Positions 1-11,265 of a DNA stretch of 64,000 bases are shown here, one piece after another. A program made the position numbers and the translations under genes. The stretch is from Pseudomonadota bacterium (GTDB lineage: Bacteria; Pseudomonadota; Gammaproteobacteria; Burkholderiales; Burkholderiaceae_E), in the NCBI GenBank assembly GCA_963204785.1, contig CAUJHG010000009.1, forward strand, positions 1 through 64,000, written 5' to 3'. The notes under the pieces are model-generated. The model was not told the DNA's origin. It did not search any database and saw only the letters and a program-made list of their open reading frames with translations. How positions within the stretch are numbered: the stretch's first letter is position 1; each line of letters opens with the position of its first letter.

Positions 1-141
<141 letters not shown>

Positions 142-150
142 GGCCGGAAC

Positions 151-180
151 GAACCCGGCGCCGCCTGGCGCGCCGGGTTC
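151..180. terminator. Hairpin terminator between atpE and the convergent acyl-CoA ligase gene
   Basis: A perfect 10-bp inverted repeat (GAACCCGGCG at 151-160, CGCCGGGTTC at 171-180) with a 10-nt loop starts 10 nt after the atpE stop. No U-tract follows on either strand, so it is either an atypical intrinsic terminator or an RNA 3'-end stabiliser. It sits between convergent genes and could serve both. Confidence 0.6.
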
Positions 181-214
181 GTCCGTCAGGGCCGCTTCGG
201 GGCGGCCCGGGTTC

Positions 215-1813
215 TCAGCCGCGGTCCTGCTCCGCGGCCAGCAGCTTGCGCAGCTCCACCTTCGCGACCTTCTCCAGGGTCGAGCGCGGAAGCTCCTCCA
301 CCACACGAACCTCGCGCGGGCGCTTGAAGTCCGCGAGCGCGTCGCGGCAGGCATCCTGCACCGCGCTGGCCAGCGCCGCGCGCTGCGCGGGCTCCAGCCC
401 CGGCGCCAGCACGAAGGCCACCGGCACCTCGTCGAGCATCGGGTCCTTGCGCCCGACGATCGCGGCCTCCGCCACCCCGGGCACGGTGATGATGACCCGT
501 TCGATCTCCGAGGCAGCGACGTTCTCGCCCCCCACTTTCAGCATGTCCTTGGAGCGGTCGGCGAAGTAGAGCCAGCCGTCGGCACCCACGGTGACGCGGT
601 CGCCGGTCTGGAAGAAGCCGTCGACATCGAAGGACTCGGCAGTGGCCTGCGGGTTGTCCAGGTACTCGGCGAAGAGCGACAGGCCGCGCACGCCGCGGAT
701 CGCGAGATCGCCGGTCTCCCCGGGCTCGGCCGGACGCCCTTCGACCTCCACCCGGATCTGATACTCGGGCGCCGGTCGTCCCATCGACAGCGAGGCACAG
801 GGCAGGTGCGCCGAGCCGATCGTGCCGTGGGTGATCGTCTCGGTCATCCCCCACCAGCCGAGGGTCCTGACGCGGAAGTGTGGGTCGGTGGGCGGCTCGC
901 ACACGCCGTTGCCCCACAGCCGGTAGTGGTGCGGGGGCACCTCCTGGTCCATCAGCGCGCGGGCGCAGAAGGGCACCATCGAGAACCAGGTGCAGCGGTG
1001 TTCGAGCGAGATCTGCCAGAAGCGGCTCGACGAGAAGCGCGGCAGCACCACCGCCGTGCCGCCCGCCCACAGCGTCGCCAGCACCGAATAGGCCTGCGCG
1101 TTGGTGTGGAACAGCGGCAGCGCCACCAGGTGCACATCGTCGGCGCGCAGGGTCTCGTGCTCGGCATTGACCCGCGCCCCCCACAGGGCATTGGCGTGGG
1201 TCCAGAGCACGCCCTTGGGGCGGGAGGTGGTTCCCGAGGTGTACTGCACGCTGAACGGCGCCATCGGGTCGTGCGGGCGCGGGGGCAGCGATGCGGGATC
1301 GCCGTCGATGCGCTCGAAGGACAGCGAGGGCTCGGGCCGGTTGGCGCCCGGATCGTCGCCGTTGTCGGTCTCGGTGATCGCGAGCCAGCGCAGATCGGTG
1401 CAGGCCCGCGCGACCATCTGCGCGAACTTCGGCTGGGTGATCCCGGCGACCGCTCGCGAGTGCGCAGCGAAGTAGGCGAGTTCGTCGGCGCTTGACTTCG
1501 CGTTGGTGGTCACCGCCACGGCGCCCATCCAGGCGCAGCCGAACCAGGCGATGATCGTCTCGGGGCAGTTGTCCAGGTGCACCAGCACCCGGTCGCCGGC
1601 ACGCACGCCGCGACCGTGCAGCCCGGCAGCGAAGCGGCGCACCCGCTCGACGAACTGCCCGTAGCTCCAGCGGCGCGCCGGGCCCGAGAACGGCTGCCAG
1701 ACCAGGAAGGGATGGTCGCGACGCAGGCTCGCCTGCACCTCCAGCAGGGTGCGGATGTCCTGCGCAGCGAAGGGCTGGACGTGGCGGTCGGCGAGCGGTG
1801 GAGGTGTGGTCAT
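215..1813 (-). CDS. AMP-dependent acyl-CoA synthetase/ligase
   Basis: A 532-residue member of the ANL superfamily, which activates a carboxylic acid with ATP and transfers the acyl group to CoA. The ATP-binding P-loop YTSGTTSRPKGV lies near residue 190. The A5 motif GMTETI is near 320, the GD(R)xxxxxDGW hinge with GFFQTGDR near 410, and the C-terminal lobe ends with LPRSTLEKVAKVELR, whose lysine is the adenylation lysine. Length is normal for the family. The ATG at 1813 is preceded by AGGAAG about 9 nt upstream. The overall look resembles CaiC and other small-acid CoA ligases, but the acid cannot be named from sequence. It is the only minus-strand gene before the phosphatase, and probably the last gene of that unit. 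Confidence 0.9.
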   Translation of the reverse strand: MTTPPPLADRHVQPFAAQDIRTLLEVQASLRRDHPFLVWQPFSGPARRWSYGQFVERVRRFAAGLHGRGVRAGDRVLVHLDNCPETIIAWFGCAWMGAVAVTTNAKSSADELAYFAAHSRAVAGITQPKFAQMVARACTDLRWLAITETDNGDDPGANRPEPSLSFERIDGDPASLPPRPHDPMAPFSVQYTSGTTSRPKGVLWTHANALWGARVNAEHETLRADDVHLVALPLFHTNAQAYSVLATLWAGGTAVVLPRFSSSRFWQISLEHRCTWFSMVPFCARALMDQEVPPHHYRLWGNGVCEPPTDPHFRVRTLGWWGMTETITHGTIGSAHLPCASLSMGRPAPEYQIRVEVEGRPAEPGETGDLAIRGVRGLSLFAEYLDNPQATAESFDVDGFFQTGDRVTVGADGWLYFADRSKDMLKVGGENVAASEIERVIITVPGVAEAAIVGRKDPMLDEVPVAFVLAPGLEPAQRAALASAVQDACRDALADFKRPREVRVVEELPRSTLEKVAKVELRKLLAAEQDRG

Positions 1814-1919
1814 CGTCGAAGCTTCCTGGAAAGGGGCGCAGGGCGCTGTGCGCCCGAAGGTCGGTGGATCGGCTGCCGGTGGCCGGCCGCCGCCCGTCGG
1901 AGTGGCCTGCTGTCCGCGC

Positions 1920-2534
1920 TCAGATCCCCGCGATCGCGCGGTGGTCGTCGCTCAGGTCGCCCACCAGGTGGACGGCGCAGTTCACCAGACTGGCCTGCCA
2001 GGGCGGCTCCGGCGCGAAGACGGTGACCGAGGTGTTGGCGAGCCGCTGCGGCGGCGACATGCCTTCCGGCAGCCGCAGGCGCCGTTCGAGCAGCACGCGG
2101 ATCACCAGCCCGTGCGACACCACCACCAGCGGCCCCGAGAGCGAGGCGCGCAGCGCCAGCATCCGCGCGAAGGCCTCGTCGACCCGCAGGCGAAACGCGT
2201 CCATCGACTCGCCTCCGGGCGGCGCGCGTTCGTCGTGGATCGGGTCGTAGCCGAGGCTGTCGTAGCTGCGGCCACGGAGGTCGCCGAAGTTGCGCTCGTG
2301 CAGCAGTCCGGTGGTCTGCAGCGGCAGACCAGCAGTGGCAGCGATCGCCTCGGCGGTCTGCAGGGCGCGCGCGAGATCGCTGCTCAGGACCGCCGCCGGT
2401 GTCAGGTCCGCGAGCCGGCGCGCGACCGCCTGCGCCTGCCCCGCGCCGCGCGCGCTGAGCGGAGTGTCGGGCGGCTGGATCACGCGGGACGCGTTCAGCG
2501 CGGTCTCGCCGTGTCGAACGAGAATGATGGACAA
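1920..2534 (-). CDS. Histidine phosphatase family protein (phosphoglycerate-mutase-like)
   Basis: A 204-residue phosphatase of the branch-2-like histidine phosphatase superfamily. The catalytic RHG is at residues 7-9 (ILVRHGETALN), the acid residue region follows (LHERNFGDLRGRSY), and the second histidine is in VVSHGLVIRVLLE. The family covers GpmB, CobC and SixA-type phosphatases and the substrate is unclear here. I chose the TTG at 2534-2532: GGAGG (2545-2541) sits 6 nt upstream, and the protein then begins exactly at the beta-strand before RHG. A much longer frame upstream has no ribosome site and overlaps the divergent gene at 2662. It lies 106 nt upstream of the acyl-CoA ligase on the same strand. 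Confidence 0.85.
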   Translation of the reverse strand: MSIILVRHGETALNASRVIQPPDTPLSARGAGQAQAVARRLADLTPAAVLSSDLARALQTAEAIAATAGLPLQTTGLLHERNFGDLRGRSYDSLGYDPIHDERAPPGGESMDAFRLRVDEAFARMLALRASLSGPLVVVSHGLVIRVLLERRLRLPEGMSPPQRLANTSVTVFAPEPPWQASLVNCAVHLVGDLSDDHRAIAGI

Positions 2535-2587
2535 GGTGTGCCTCCGAAGGATGGACCGACTGTAACCGATGGCCGAAGCTGCTGTGC

Positions 2588-2593
2588 TAGCCT
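2588..2593 (+). promoter_or_regulatory. Possible extended -10 box for the MBL-fold gene
   Basis: TGcTAGCCT (2585-2593) reads as an extended -10 element 69 nt upstream of the ATG at 2662. No good -35 box is seen, so the call rests on the -10 alone. Confidence 0.3.
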
Positions 2594-2661
2594 GAATGTC
2601 AGGATTGGCAAGCGGCCGGTGACCCGAGCGGATCCCGGACCCGACGACGGGGGCACACAGG

Positions 2662-3513
2662 ATGAAGTGGAAGATCGGCGAAGTCACGGTGACCAAGGTG
2701 GTCGAACTCGAGGCCACCGGCGGTTCGCGCTTCATCCTCCCGCAGGCCGCGCCCGAGGCGGTGATCGGCATGGAGTGGATGAAGCCGCACTTCATGACCG
2801 ACGAGGGCAGGCTCAGGATGAGCATCCACGCGCTGGTGATCGAGGCCGGCGGACGGCGCATCGTCGTGGACACCTGCCTGGGCAACGACAAGCAGGGCCG
2901 GCACGTCCCGACCTGGAACGGCCTGCAGGGCCCCTTCCTGCAGGATCTCGCCGCGGCGGGCTTTCCGCGCGAGTCGATCGACGTGGTGATGTGCACGCAC
3001 CTGCACGTCGACCACGTCGGCTGGAACACGATGCTGGTCGACGGGCGCTGGGTGCCCACCTTCCCGAACGCGCGCTACCTGATGGCGCGCACCGAGTTCG
3101 AGTACTGGCAGCAGGAGCGCGACAACGACGAGCAGCGGGCGGTGTTCGCGGACTCGGTCCGGCCGGTGTTCGACGCCGGACTGGTCGACCTGGTCGAGAC
3201 CGACCACCGGCTGTGCGATGAAGTCCGGCTGGTGCCCACGGTGGGCCACACGCCCGGGCACGTCAGCGTGTCGATCTCCTCGCAGGGCGAGCAGGCGCTG
3301 ATCACCGGAGACTTCATCCATCATCCCTGCCAGATGGCGCGCCCGGACTGGGCCGCAACGGTCGACCACGACCCGGCGCAGTCGACGAAGACCCGGCACG
3401 AGGTGTTCGGCCGGCTTGCCGGCAGCCGCACGCTGGTGATCGGAACGCACTTCGCCGGCTGCAGCGCCGGGCACGTGGTGCGCATGGGCGACGCCTACCG
3501 GCTGGAGACCTGA
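2662..3513 (+). CDS. Metallo-beta-lactamase-fold hydrolase
   Basis: A 283-residue zinc hydrolase of the MBL superfamily. The metal motif HxHxDH is THLHVDHVGW near residues 112-121. Further ligands are the His in VGHTPGHVSV near 195, the Asp in GDFIHH near 215 and the His in GTHFAG near 262. This arrangement, with the sequence opening on an exposed strand rather than a signal peptide, resembles AhlB/AttM-like lactonases and other cytoplasmic MBL hydrolases. Lactone hydrolysis is possible but not shown. The 3' end overlaps the end of the convergent transporter gene by 19 bp, so the two transcripts are antisense to one another there. Confidence 0.88.
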   Translation: MKWKIGEVTVTKVVELEATGGSRFILPQAAPEAVIGMEWMKPHFMTDEGRLRMSIHALVIEAGGRRIVVDTCLGNDKQGRHVPTWNGLQGPFLQDLAAAGFPRESIDVVMCTHLHVDHVGWNTMLVDGRWVPTFPNARYLMARTEFEYWQQERDNDEQRAVFADSVRPVFDAGLVDLVETDHRLCDEVRLVPTVGHTPGHVSVSISSQGEQALITGDFIHHPCQMARPDWAATVDHDPAQSTKTRHEVFGRLAGSRTLVIGTHFAGCSAGHVVRMGDAYRLET

Positions 3514-4442
3514 GCCGGCAGCGTCCGTCGGGTCGAAACCACGATTCCGGTGACGATCAGCGCGAAGGCCAGCGCGTGGAAGGCGCGCGGCGGCTCCCCG
3601 ACCACCAGCGCCGAGAGCACTGCCGCGAACAGCGGGGTCAGGTTGCCGAACAGCGCTGCGATCGACGGGCCCACCGAGCCCACTGCCAGGCCCCAGCACC
3701 GGTAGGCGATCAGCGAGGGGCCGACGGCGACGTAGATCAGGGCGAGCACCACCCACGCGGACCAGCGGATCGGCGCCGGCGCGATCATCGCCTCGACCCC
3801 GGCGAAGGCGCCGGCCCAGACCACGCCGAACACGAGCTGCACCAGCAGGAAGCCGGCCCAGTCCCAGTCCGGACGCGCCCCCGCGCCAATCGACGCCGGC
3901 GGGCGCGCCAGCAGCCAGCTGTAGAGCGCCCACACGAAGGCGGCCACCAGCATCAGCAGGTCGCCGGGCACGAAACGCACCGCTGCAAGTTGCGAAGGGT
4001 CGCCTCGGGTCAGCACCACGGCGACACCGGCCAGCGAGAGGATCGCGCCGAGCACTGCGCTGCGCGTGGGCCGCTCGCGGTAGACCAGCGCACCGACCGC
4101 CATCATCCACACCGGCGTGCTCGAGACGATCAGCGTGACGTTCAGCGCGGTGGAGGTGGTCAGCGCCAGGTACTGCAGCGCGTTGTAGGCGCCGATTCCG
4201 AACAGCCCGAGCAGCGCCAGCGGCCGCCAGCGCGCGCGCGCCGCACTGCGCGCCTGCGGCGATCCGATCGCCCGCCACCCGAACGGCAGCAGCAGCACCA
4301 GCGCGAGCGCCCAGCGCAGCGCGTTCAGCGCCAGCGGCGGCACGTGGCCTGCGGCCAGGCGCCCGACCACCGCGTTGCCTGCCCACAGCAGCGGCGGCAG
4401 GAGCAGCAGCAGGACCAGCCGCGGAGTGAGCCGGGCGTTCAT
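3495..4442 (-). CDS. EamA/DMT-superfamily transporter
   Basis: A 315-residue inner-membrane protein with two EamA repeats of about five hydrophobic segments each, the usual ten-helix layout of drug/metabolite exporters such as RhaT and YdcZ relatives. Repeat one covers roughly residues 8-145 (begins LVLLLLLPPLLWAGNAVVGR), repeat two roughly 160-305. The substrate cannot be read from sequence. The protein starts at the ATG at 4442. Its stop overlaps the convergent MBL-fold gene by 19 bp. The NIPSNAP gene lies 81 nt upstream on the same strand and may share its transcript. Confidence 0.85.
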   Translation of the reverse strand: MNARLTPRLVLLLLLPPLLWAGNAVVGRLAAGHVPPLALNALRWALALVLLLPFGWRAIGSPQARSAARARWRPLALLGLFGIGAYNALQYLALTTSTALNVTLIVSSTPVWMMAVGALVYRERPTRSAVLGAILSLAGVAVVLTRGDPSQLAAVRFVPGDLLMLVAAFVWALYSWLLARPPASIGAGARPDWDWAGFLLVQLVFGVVWAGAFAGVEAMIAPAPIRWSAWVVLALIYVAVGPSLIAYRCWGLAVGSVGPSIAALFGNLTPLFAAVLSALVVGEPPRAFHALAFALIVTGIVVSTRRTLPAQVSSR

Positions 4443-4523
4443 GGCGCCGCGCTCGGGCTCAGCGCAGGGCCGCGCACGGGCCAGCCGGCCACGATGCGCG
4501 GGTGTCGGCCAGCGGCCGGCGCA

Positions 4524-4841
4524 TCAGGGTTTCGGTCCCCAGGGCGCCGCCATCATCAGCTTGTTCTGCTGCGACGCGATCAGCGGGCGCAGCTTGGCTG
4601 CGAAGGCCATGAACTCGGGGTCACCGAAGACGCCCGCCCAGAACGCGCGCCGGTCGGCGTCGTCGTCGAACTTCCAGAGATGGGTCAGCTGGTTGAGCGC
4701 GCCTACGTCGCCGATGAAGTAGCCGATCAGCTTCTGCGGATGCTTCTGCAGCGCAGGCCAGCCTTCCTCCTTGTAGAGCCGGGTCGCCTCGCCCATCTTG
4801 CCGACGATGAGCTCGTAGGTGCGCAGTTCGTAGATCGCCAT
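4524..4841 (-). CDS. NIPSNAP family protein
   Basis: A 105-residue single-domain protein of the NIPSNAP ferredoxin-like dimeric alpha/beta-barrel fold. It begins MAIYELRTYELIVGKM, the hallmark N-terminus of the family, and contains the LTHLWKFDD strand that pairs across the dimer. Bacterial members are small and mostly without assigned activity. They often sit near catabolic genes. GGAGG lies 6 nt before the ATG at 4841. It is upstream of the EamA transporter in the same direction. Confidence 0.85.
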   Translation of the reverse strand: MAIYELRTYELIVGKMGEATRLYKEEGWPALQKHPQKLIGYFIGDVGALNQLTHLWKFDDDADRRAFWAGVFGDPEFMAFAAKLRPLIASQQNKLMMAAPWGPKP

Positions 4842-5039
4842 CGAGGGCCTCCGGGCGGGCAGTGATCGGGGACGCGGTCACAGGGGTTGCGGGATCGCCG
4901 ACCGGACGACCCCGGGACGCAGGTTACCGAATGCGCGATCGGCGCGCGCGGCGCACGATGCGCCAAGTGGACCGGTCGCACACCAGTTGCGGCAAGGGGA
5001 CGCGCACGGAGCAGCGGCTCGCCACTGGCCGACGGACGT

Positions 5040-7100
<2,061 letters not shown>

Positions 7101-7199
7101 GGGTGGCGATCGCAGTCGTGGGATCCGCCATTCTGCGGCATCGGATCGATCCTCGGTTACATTGCCCGGCAACCCGGATTCACTCACGAAGGAGTCAGC

Positions 7200-7961
7200 A
7201 TGGACATCAAGGGCAAGGTGGCGGTGGTCACCGGCGGCGCCAGCGGCATCGGCCGCGCGACTGCGATCAGGTTCGCCGCCGAGGGCGCGGCCGGCGTCGT
7301 GGTCGCCGACCTGAACGAGGCGCCGCTGCAGGCGGTTGCCAGCGAGATCGGCGGGCTGGCGGTGCGCTGCGACGTCGGCACCGAGGCGGGGATCAGGAAC
7401 CTGGTGGCGCAGGCCGAGAAGCGCTACGGCCGGGTGGACGTCTTCTTCTCGAACGCCGGCATCCTAGGCCGCGGCGGCCCCGAGGCCCCCGACGAGCTGT
7501 GGGACGCGATGTGGCGCATCCACCTGATGGCGCACGTGTGGGCGGCGCGCGCGGTGGTCGAGCCGATGCTGGCGCGCGGCGGCGGCCAGTTCGTGATCAC
7601 CGCGTCGGCCGCGGGCCTGCTGAACATCGTCGAGTCCGCGCCCTACGGCGTCACCAAGCACGCCGCAGTGGCCTTCGCGGAGTGGCTGTCGATCGCCTAC
7701 GGGCGTCGCGGCCTGGACGTCGCCTGCCTTTGCCCGCAGGCGGTGCGCACCGGGATGGTTCCGGGCGACGGCGGCTCGGCCGGCGTGGACGGCATCCTCA
7801 GCGCCGAGGCCGTCGCCGACGAGGTGCTGCTGGCGATGCGCGAGCGCCGCTTCCTGGTGCTGCCGCACCCGCAGGTGCTGCAGTACCTGCGCCACAAGAC
7901 CGCCGACTACGACCGCTGGCTGGGCGGGATGCAGAAGATGTTCATGAAATCGCAGGGATGA
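7200..7961 (+). CDS. SDR family oxidoreductase
   Basis: A 253-residue short-chain dehydrogenase/reductase using NAD(P)H. The Rossmann motif GGASGIGR is at residues 12-19, an acidic residue after beta-2 (VVADLNE) suggests NAD(H) preference, and NAG is near 85 (FFSNAGILG). The catalytic Ser is in ITASAAGL and the YxxxK is in APYGVTKHA near 148-152. The C-terminus [16 protein letters not shown] is the tail seen in a subgroup of proteobacterial SDRs found near acyl-CoA genes. GAAGGAG precedes the ATG at good spacing. The substrate is unknown. A strong hairpin follows the stop. Confidence 0.9.
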   Translation: MDIKGKVAVVTGGASGIGRATAIRFAAEGAAGVVVADLNEAPLQAVASEIGGLAVRCDVGTEAGIRNLVAQAEKRYGRVDVFFSNAGILGRGGPEAPDELWDAMWRIHLMAHVWAARAVVEPMLARGGGQFVITASAAGLLNIVESAPYGVTKHAAVAFAEWLSIAYGRRGLDVACLCPQAVRTGMVPGDGGSAGVDGILSAEAVADEVLLAMRERRFLVLPHPQVLQYLRHKTADYDRWLGGMQKMFMKSQG

Positions 7962-7973
7962 CCCGCTGCCGCG

Positions 7974-8005
7974 GCTCCCGGATCCGCCACGCGGAACCCG
8001 GGAGC
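7974..8005. terminator. Compound hairpin between convergent SDR and P450 genes
   Basis: GCTCCCGG (7974-7981) pairs perfectly with CCGGGAGC (7998-8005). Between them TCCGC and GCGGA form a second 5-bp stem around a 3-nt loop. The structure begins 13 nt past the SDR stop and lies before the P450 stop on the other strand, so it can end both transcripts. No T-run is present. Confidence 0.6.
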
Positions 8006-8094
8006 GGCGCCGCGCGGGACGCAGGCCCCTTGCCCGACCCGCCCTGCGCTGCCCTGCAATGCGCGCCGGGCGCTGCGCGCGCCTCGTTGCCTGC

Positions 8095-9360
8095 TCAGTG
8101 TGCCGCGGCCCGCGCCGGGATGCGCACCGGCATCGAGATGAAACCGTGGACGAAGTTGGACTTCGTGCGCACCGGCGTGCCCGTGACCTCGATCACCGGA
8201 TAGCGCTTCAGGATCTCCTCCCACAGCACGCGCAGCTGCATCTCGGCCAGCCGGTTGCCCACGCAGTGGTGGATCCCGAAGCCGAAGGCCAGGTGGTGCT
8301 TCGGGCGCGGCCGGTCGATCACGAACGCGTGCGGCTGCTCGATCGCCTCCTCGTCGCGGTTCGCCGACAGGTACCACATCACGACCTTGTCGCCGGCGCG
8401 GATCTGCTGCCCGCCGAGCACGTAGTCCTGCTTCGCGGTGCGCCGCATGTGGGCGAGCGGCGTCTGCCAGCGGATCATCTCCGGGACCATGCTGGCCACC
8501 AGCCCGGGGTTGGCGCGCAGCTTCGCGTACTGCTCCGGGAAGCGGTTGAGCGCGAGCAGCCCGCCGCTGATCGAGTTGCGGGTGGTGTCGTTGCCGCCGA
8601 CGGTCAGCAGGATCACGTTGCCCAGGAACTCGTCGGGCGTCATGTTCCGGGTCGCCGGCGAGTGCGCCAGCATCGAGATCAGGTCCGGGCGCGGCTCCGC
8701 GTTGACCCGCTCGTTCCAGAGCTGCACGAAGCGATCGCGGCAGGCTTCGAGCTCGGCGATGCGCATCTCCCACGAGGTGACCGCACCGTTGCCGTCGGGG
8801 TCTCCGGTGGCCATCTCCGACCACCAGGGCAGCTTCGCGCGCTCCTCGAACGGGAAGTCGAACAGCACCGCGAGCATCCGCGCAGTGAGCTCGACCGACA
8901 CCCGCCGGACCCAGTCGAACTCCTCGCCCACCGGCAGCCCGTCGAGGATGTCGGCGGCGTGGTGGCGGATCGTGTCCTCCAGCCCGGCCAGGTGCTGCTG
9001 GGTGAACATCGGGCTGACCGCCTTGCGCTGCGTGGTGTGCCTCGGCGGGTCCATCGAGATGAAGGCCGGGAACATCTCCGTCGGCGGACGCTCGGCGAGC
9101 GCGATCCCGCCCATCCGGATGTCCGAGGAGAACACCTCGTGGTGCTGCTCGACCTCGACGATGTGCCGGTAGGTGGTCACCGACCAGTACGGCCCGTAAC
9201 GCCTGCTGTTGCACAGGTGCACCGGCGCCTCGCGGCGCAGCCGCTCGAAGTACAGCTCGACGATGTCCTCCTGGAACAGGTAGCCCTTGCTCACGTCGAT
9301 CCGGTCGAGCGGGGTGGCGCGCACCTCCTCGCGCAGTGCCTGCGCGGCCTGCAGTTCCAT
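8095..9360 (-). CDS. Cytochrome P450, CYP153-like
   Basis: A 421-residue soluble class I P450. The heme-thiolate loop is FGFGIHHCVGNRL, with the Cys near residue 366. The I-helix oxygen-activation motif is TVGGNDTTR near 254. The stretch around FDFPFEERAKL, RWQTPLAHMRRTA and the C-terminal LPVRI-like ending (SMPVRIPAR) matches the pattern I know from CYP153 alkane/fatty-acid terminal hydroxylases, so hydroxylation or epoxidation of an aliphatic chain is the best guess. Close terpene and steroid P450 families are possible alternatives. AGGAGA lies 7 nt before the ATG at 9360. A 24-codon upstream extension has no ribosome site. Ferredoxin and ferredoxin reductase partners are not adjacent. Confidence 0.88.
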   Translation of the reverse strand: MELQAAQALREEVRATPLDRIDVSKGYLFQEDIVELYFERLRREAPVHLCNSRRYGPYWSVTTYRHIVEVEQHHEVFSSDIRMGGIALAERPPTEMFPAFISMDPPRHTTQRKAVSPMFTQQHLAGLEDTIRHHAADILDGLPVGEEFDWVRRVSVELTARMLAVLFDFPFEERAKLPWWSEMATGDPDGNGAVTSWEMRIAELEACRDRFVQLWNERVNAEPRPDLISMLAHSPATRNMTPDEFLGNVILLTVGGNDTTRNSISGGLLALNRFPEQYAKLRANPGLVASMVPEMIRWQTPLAHMRRTAKQDYVLGGQQIRAGDKVVMWYLSANRDEEAIEQPHAFVIDRPRPKHHLAFGFGIHHCVGNRLAEMQLRVLWEEILKRYPVIEVTGTPVRTKSNFVHGFISMPVRIPARAAAH

Positions 9361-9532
9361 TGCCTGTCTCCTGGTGTCGTTCGACGCTGCGGCGCAGCGC
9401 CTGCGCCCGTCCTGTGCGGCGGGCATCTGCATGATAGGGGCAAGTCAGGCGGCTGTGGAACCCGGATCCCGCATCGGTCCTGGTGCGGTGTTCCGCTGCC
9501 CAACCGTTGCGCTGCGGCCTGCCGATCGGAAT

Positions 9533-9541
9533 TGGTATGCT
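9533..9541 (+). promoter_or_regulatory. Possible extended -10 promoter for the carboxylase/epoxide hydrolase unit
   Basis: TGgTATGCT (9533-9541) fits an extended -10 element about 100 nt before the carboxylase ATG. A -35 box is not evident. Confidence 0.35.
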
Positions 9542-9639
9542 GAGCGCCACCCGCGCCCGCCTGCCCACAGCCGCATGCAGTCGATGCGCACGCGGCGTCA
9601 TTGCGCCCCCCATCACCAGAACCCCCGAGGAGATCCCCG

Positions 9640-11196
9640 ATGAGCTGGCAACCCGAACTCGACGAACTCGCACGTCGCACCGCCTTCGCGCACGAGATGG
9701 GGGGCCAGGACAAGGTCAGGCGCCAGCACGACGCTGGGCGGCTGACGGTGCGCGAGCGCATCGACCGTCTGGTCGACGCCGGCAGCTTTCACGAAGTGGG
9801 CACGATCGCGGGAATCGGCGAGTACGACGAGCACGGCAAGCTGAAGCAGGCGACCCCTGCCAACTGCGTGTTCGGCCGCGGCATGGTCACCGGTCGACCC
9901 GTGGTGGTCGTGGGCGACGACTTCACCGTACGCGGCGGCTCGGCCGACGCGTCGATCAGCAACAAGCCGCTGATGGCCGAGGAGATGGCGGCCGAGTTCC
10001 GTCTCCCGATCATCCGGATCATCGAGGGCTCGGGCGGCGGCGGATCGGTCAAGACGATCGAGACCAAGGGCGCGTCGAACCTGCCCGGAGGAGTCGGCGG
10101 CACGCGGGGCTTCTACTACATGACCGCCAACCTCGCGCAGGTGCCGGTCGTGGGCCTGGGACTGGGCTCGGTCGCGGGGCTGGGCGCAGCGCGCCTGGCG
10201 TCGAGCCACTTCTCGGTGATGACCCGCGACTCGGCGATGTTCGTCGCCGGCCCGCCGCTGGTGGCGCGGCTGGGCCAGCCGCTGAGCAAGCAGGAACTCG
10301 GCGGCGCAGACATCCAGACGCGCGCCGGCGCGATCGACCTGGCGGTCGACACCGAGGACGAGGCCTTCGAGGCGGCGCGCCGCTTCCTGTCCTACCTGCC
10401 GCAGTCCGTGCACGAACTGCCGCCGGTCACCGCCTGCGACGACGACCCCGAGCGCACCGACGAATCGCTGCTGTCGGTGATCCCGCGGGACCGGCGCAAG
10501 ATCTACAAGATGCGTCCGATCGTCGAATCGGTGGTCGACAAGGGCTCGTTCTTCGAGATCGGCCGCAACTTCGGACGTTCGATCATCGGTGGGCTGGCAC
10601 GGCTGCAGGGCCATCCGGTGGTGGTGCTGGCAAGCGATCCCTTCCACTACGCCGGCTCGTGGAACGCCGAGACCTGCCAGAAGGTGATCCGCTTCACCGA
10701 CCTGGCGGAAACCTTCCACCTTCCGGTCGTCTACCTGATGGACTGCCCGGGCTTCCTGATCGGGCCCGAGGCCGAGAAGACCGCGACGATCCGCCACGGC
10801 GTGCGGGCGATGGCCGCGATGAACCAGACCACGGTGCCCTGGTGCACCGTGATCGTGCGCAATGCCTTCGGCGTGGCCGGCGCCGCGCACCAGCCGGCCG
10901 GACGCCTGTCGCTGCGCTACGCCTGGCCCTCGGCCTACTGGGGCTCGCTGCCCCTCGAGGGCGGCATCGAGGCCGCCTACCGCGCCGAGATCGACGCCGC
11001 CGCCGACCCCCAGGCCAAGCTCGCCGAGATCGAGGAGCGCCTGAACGCGCTGCGCTCGCCCTTTCGCTCGGCCGAGAAGTTCTGGGTCGAGGAGATCGTC
11101 GACCCGCGCCGCACGCGCGCGCTGCTCTGCGAGTTCGCGCGACTGGCCGCACCGGTGTGCACGCCCGGCCGCACGGGCTTCCCGATGCGTCCCTGA
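9640..11196 (+). CDS. Acyl-CoA carboxylase beta (carboxyltransferase) subunit
   Basis: A 518-residue fused-type carboxyltransferase of the propionyl-/methylcrotonyl-CoA carboxylase family, with N and C crotonase-like halves. It moves the carboxyl group from carboxybiotin to an acyl-CoA. Oxyanion-hole glycine pairs are visible in GGSADASISNK/EGSGGGGSVKT in the first half and in RNAFGVAGAA in the second. VYLMDCPGFLIGPEAE is the conserved C-domain core. Start: GGAGATC precedes the ATG at 9640; an upstream in-frame TTG at 9601 lacks a ribosome site. No biotin-carboxylase/biotin-carrier alpha chain lies beside it, so its partner must be encoded elsewhere. The epoxide hydrolase-like gene follows after 69 nt. 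Confidence 0.88.
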   Translation: MSWQPELDELARRTAFAHEMGGQDKVRRQHDAGRLTVRERIDRLVDAGSFHEVGTIAGIGEYDEHGKLKQATPANCVFGRGMVTGRPVVVVGDDFTVRGGSADASISNKPLMAEEMAAEFRLPIIRIIEGSGGGGSVKTIETKGASNLPGGVGGTRGFYYMTANLAQVPVVGLGLGSVAGLGAARLASSHFSVMTRDSAMFVAGPPLVARLGQPLSKQELGGADIQTRAGAIDLAVDTEDEAFEAARRFLSYLPQSVHELPPVTACDDDPERTDESLLSVIPRDRRKIYKMRPIVESVVDKGSFFEIGRNFGRSIIGGLARLQGHPVVVLASDPFHYAGSWNAETCQKVIRFTDLAETFHLPVVYLMDCPGFLIGPEAEKTATIRHGVRAMAAMNQTTVPWCTVIVRNAFGVAGAAHQPAGRLSLRYAWPSAYWGSLPLEGGIEAAYRAEIDAAADPQAKLAEIEERLNALRSPFRSAEKFWVEEIVDPRRTRALLCEFARLAAPVCTPGRTGFPMRP

Positions 11197-11265
11197 ACCA
11201 GCGCCCCGGAGCCCGCCGGGCACCGGCGGGCGCGCCCCTCAACAACCTGCACCGACGAGACACCG

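Noticed and set aside
9361-9432. N-terminal extension of the P450 with 24 more residues
   Set aside because: No ribosome site precedes the upstream ATG, while AGGAGA is well placed before ATG 9360.
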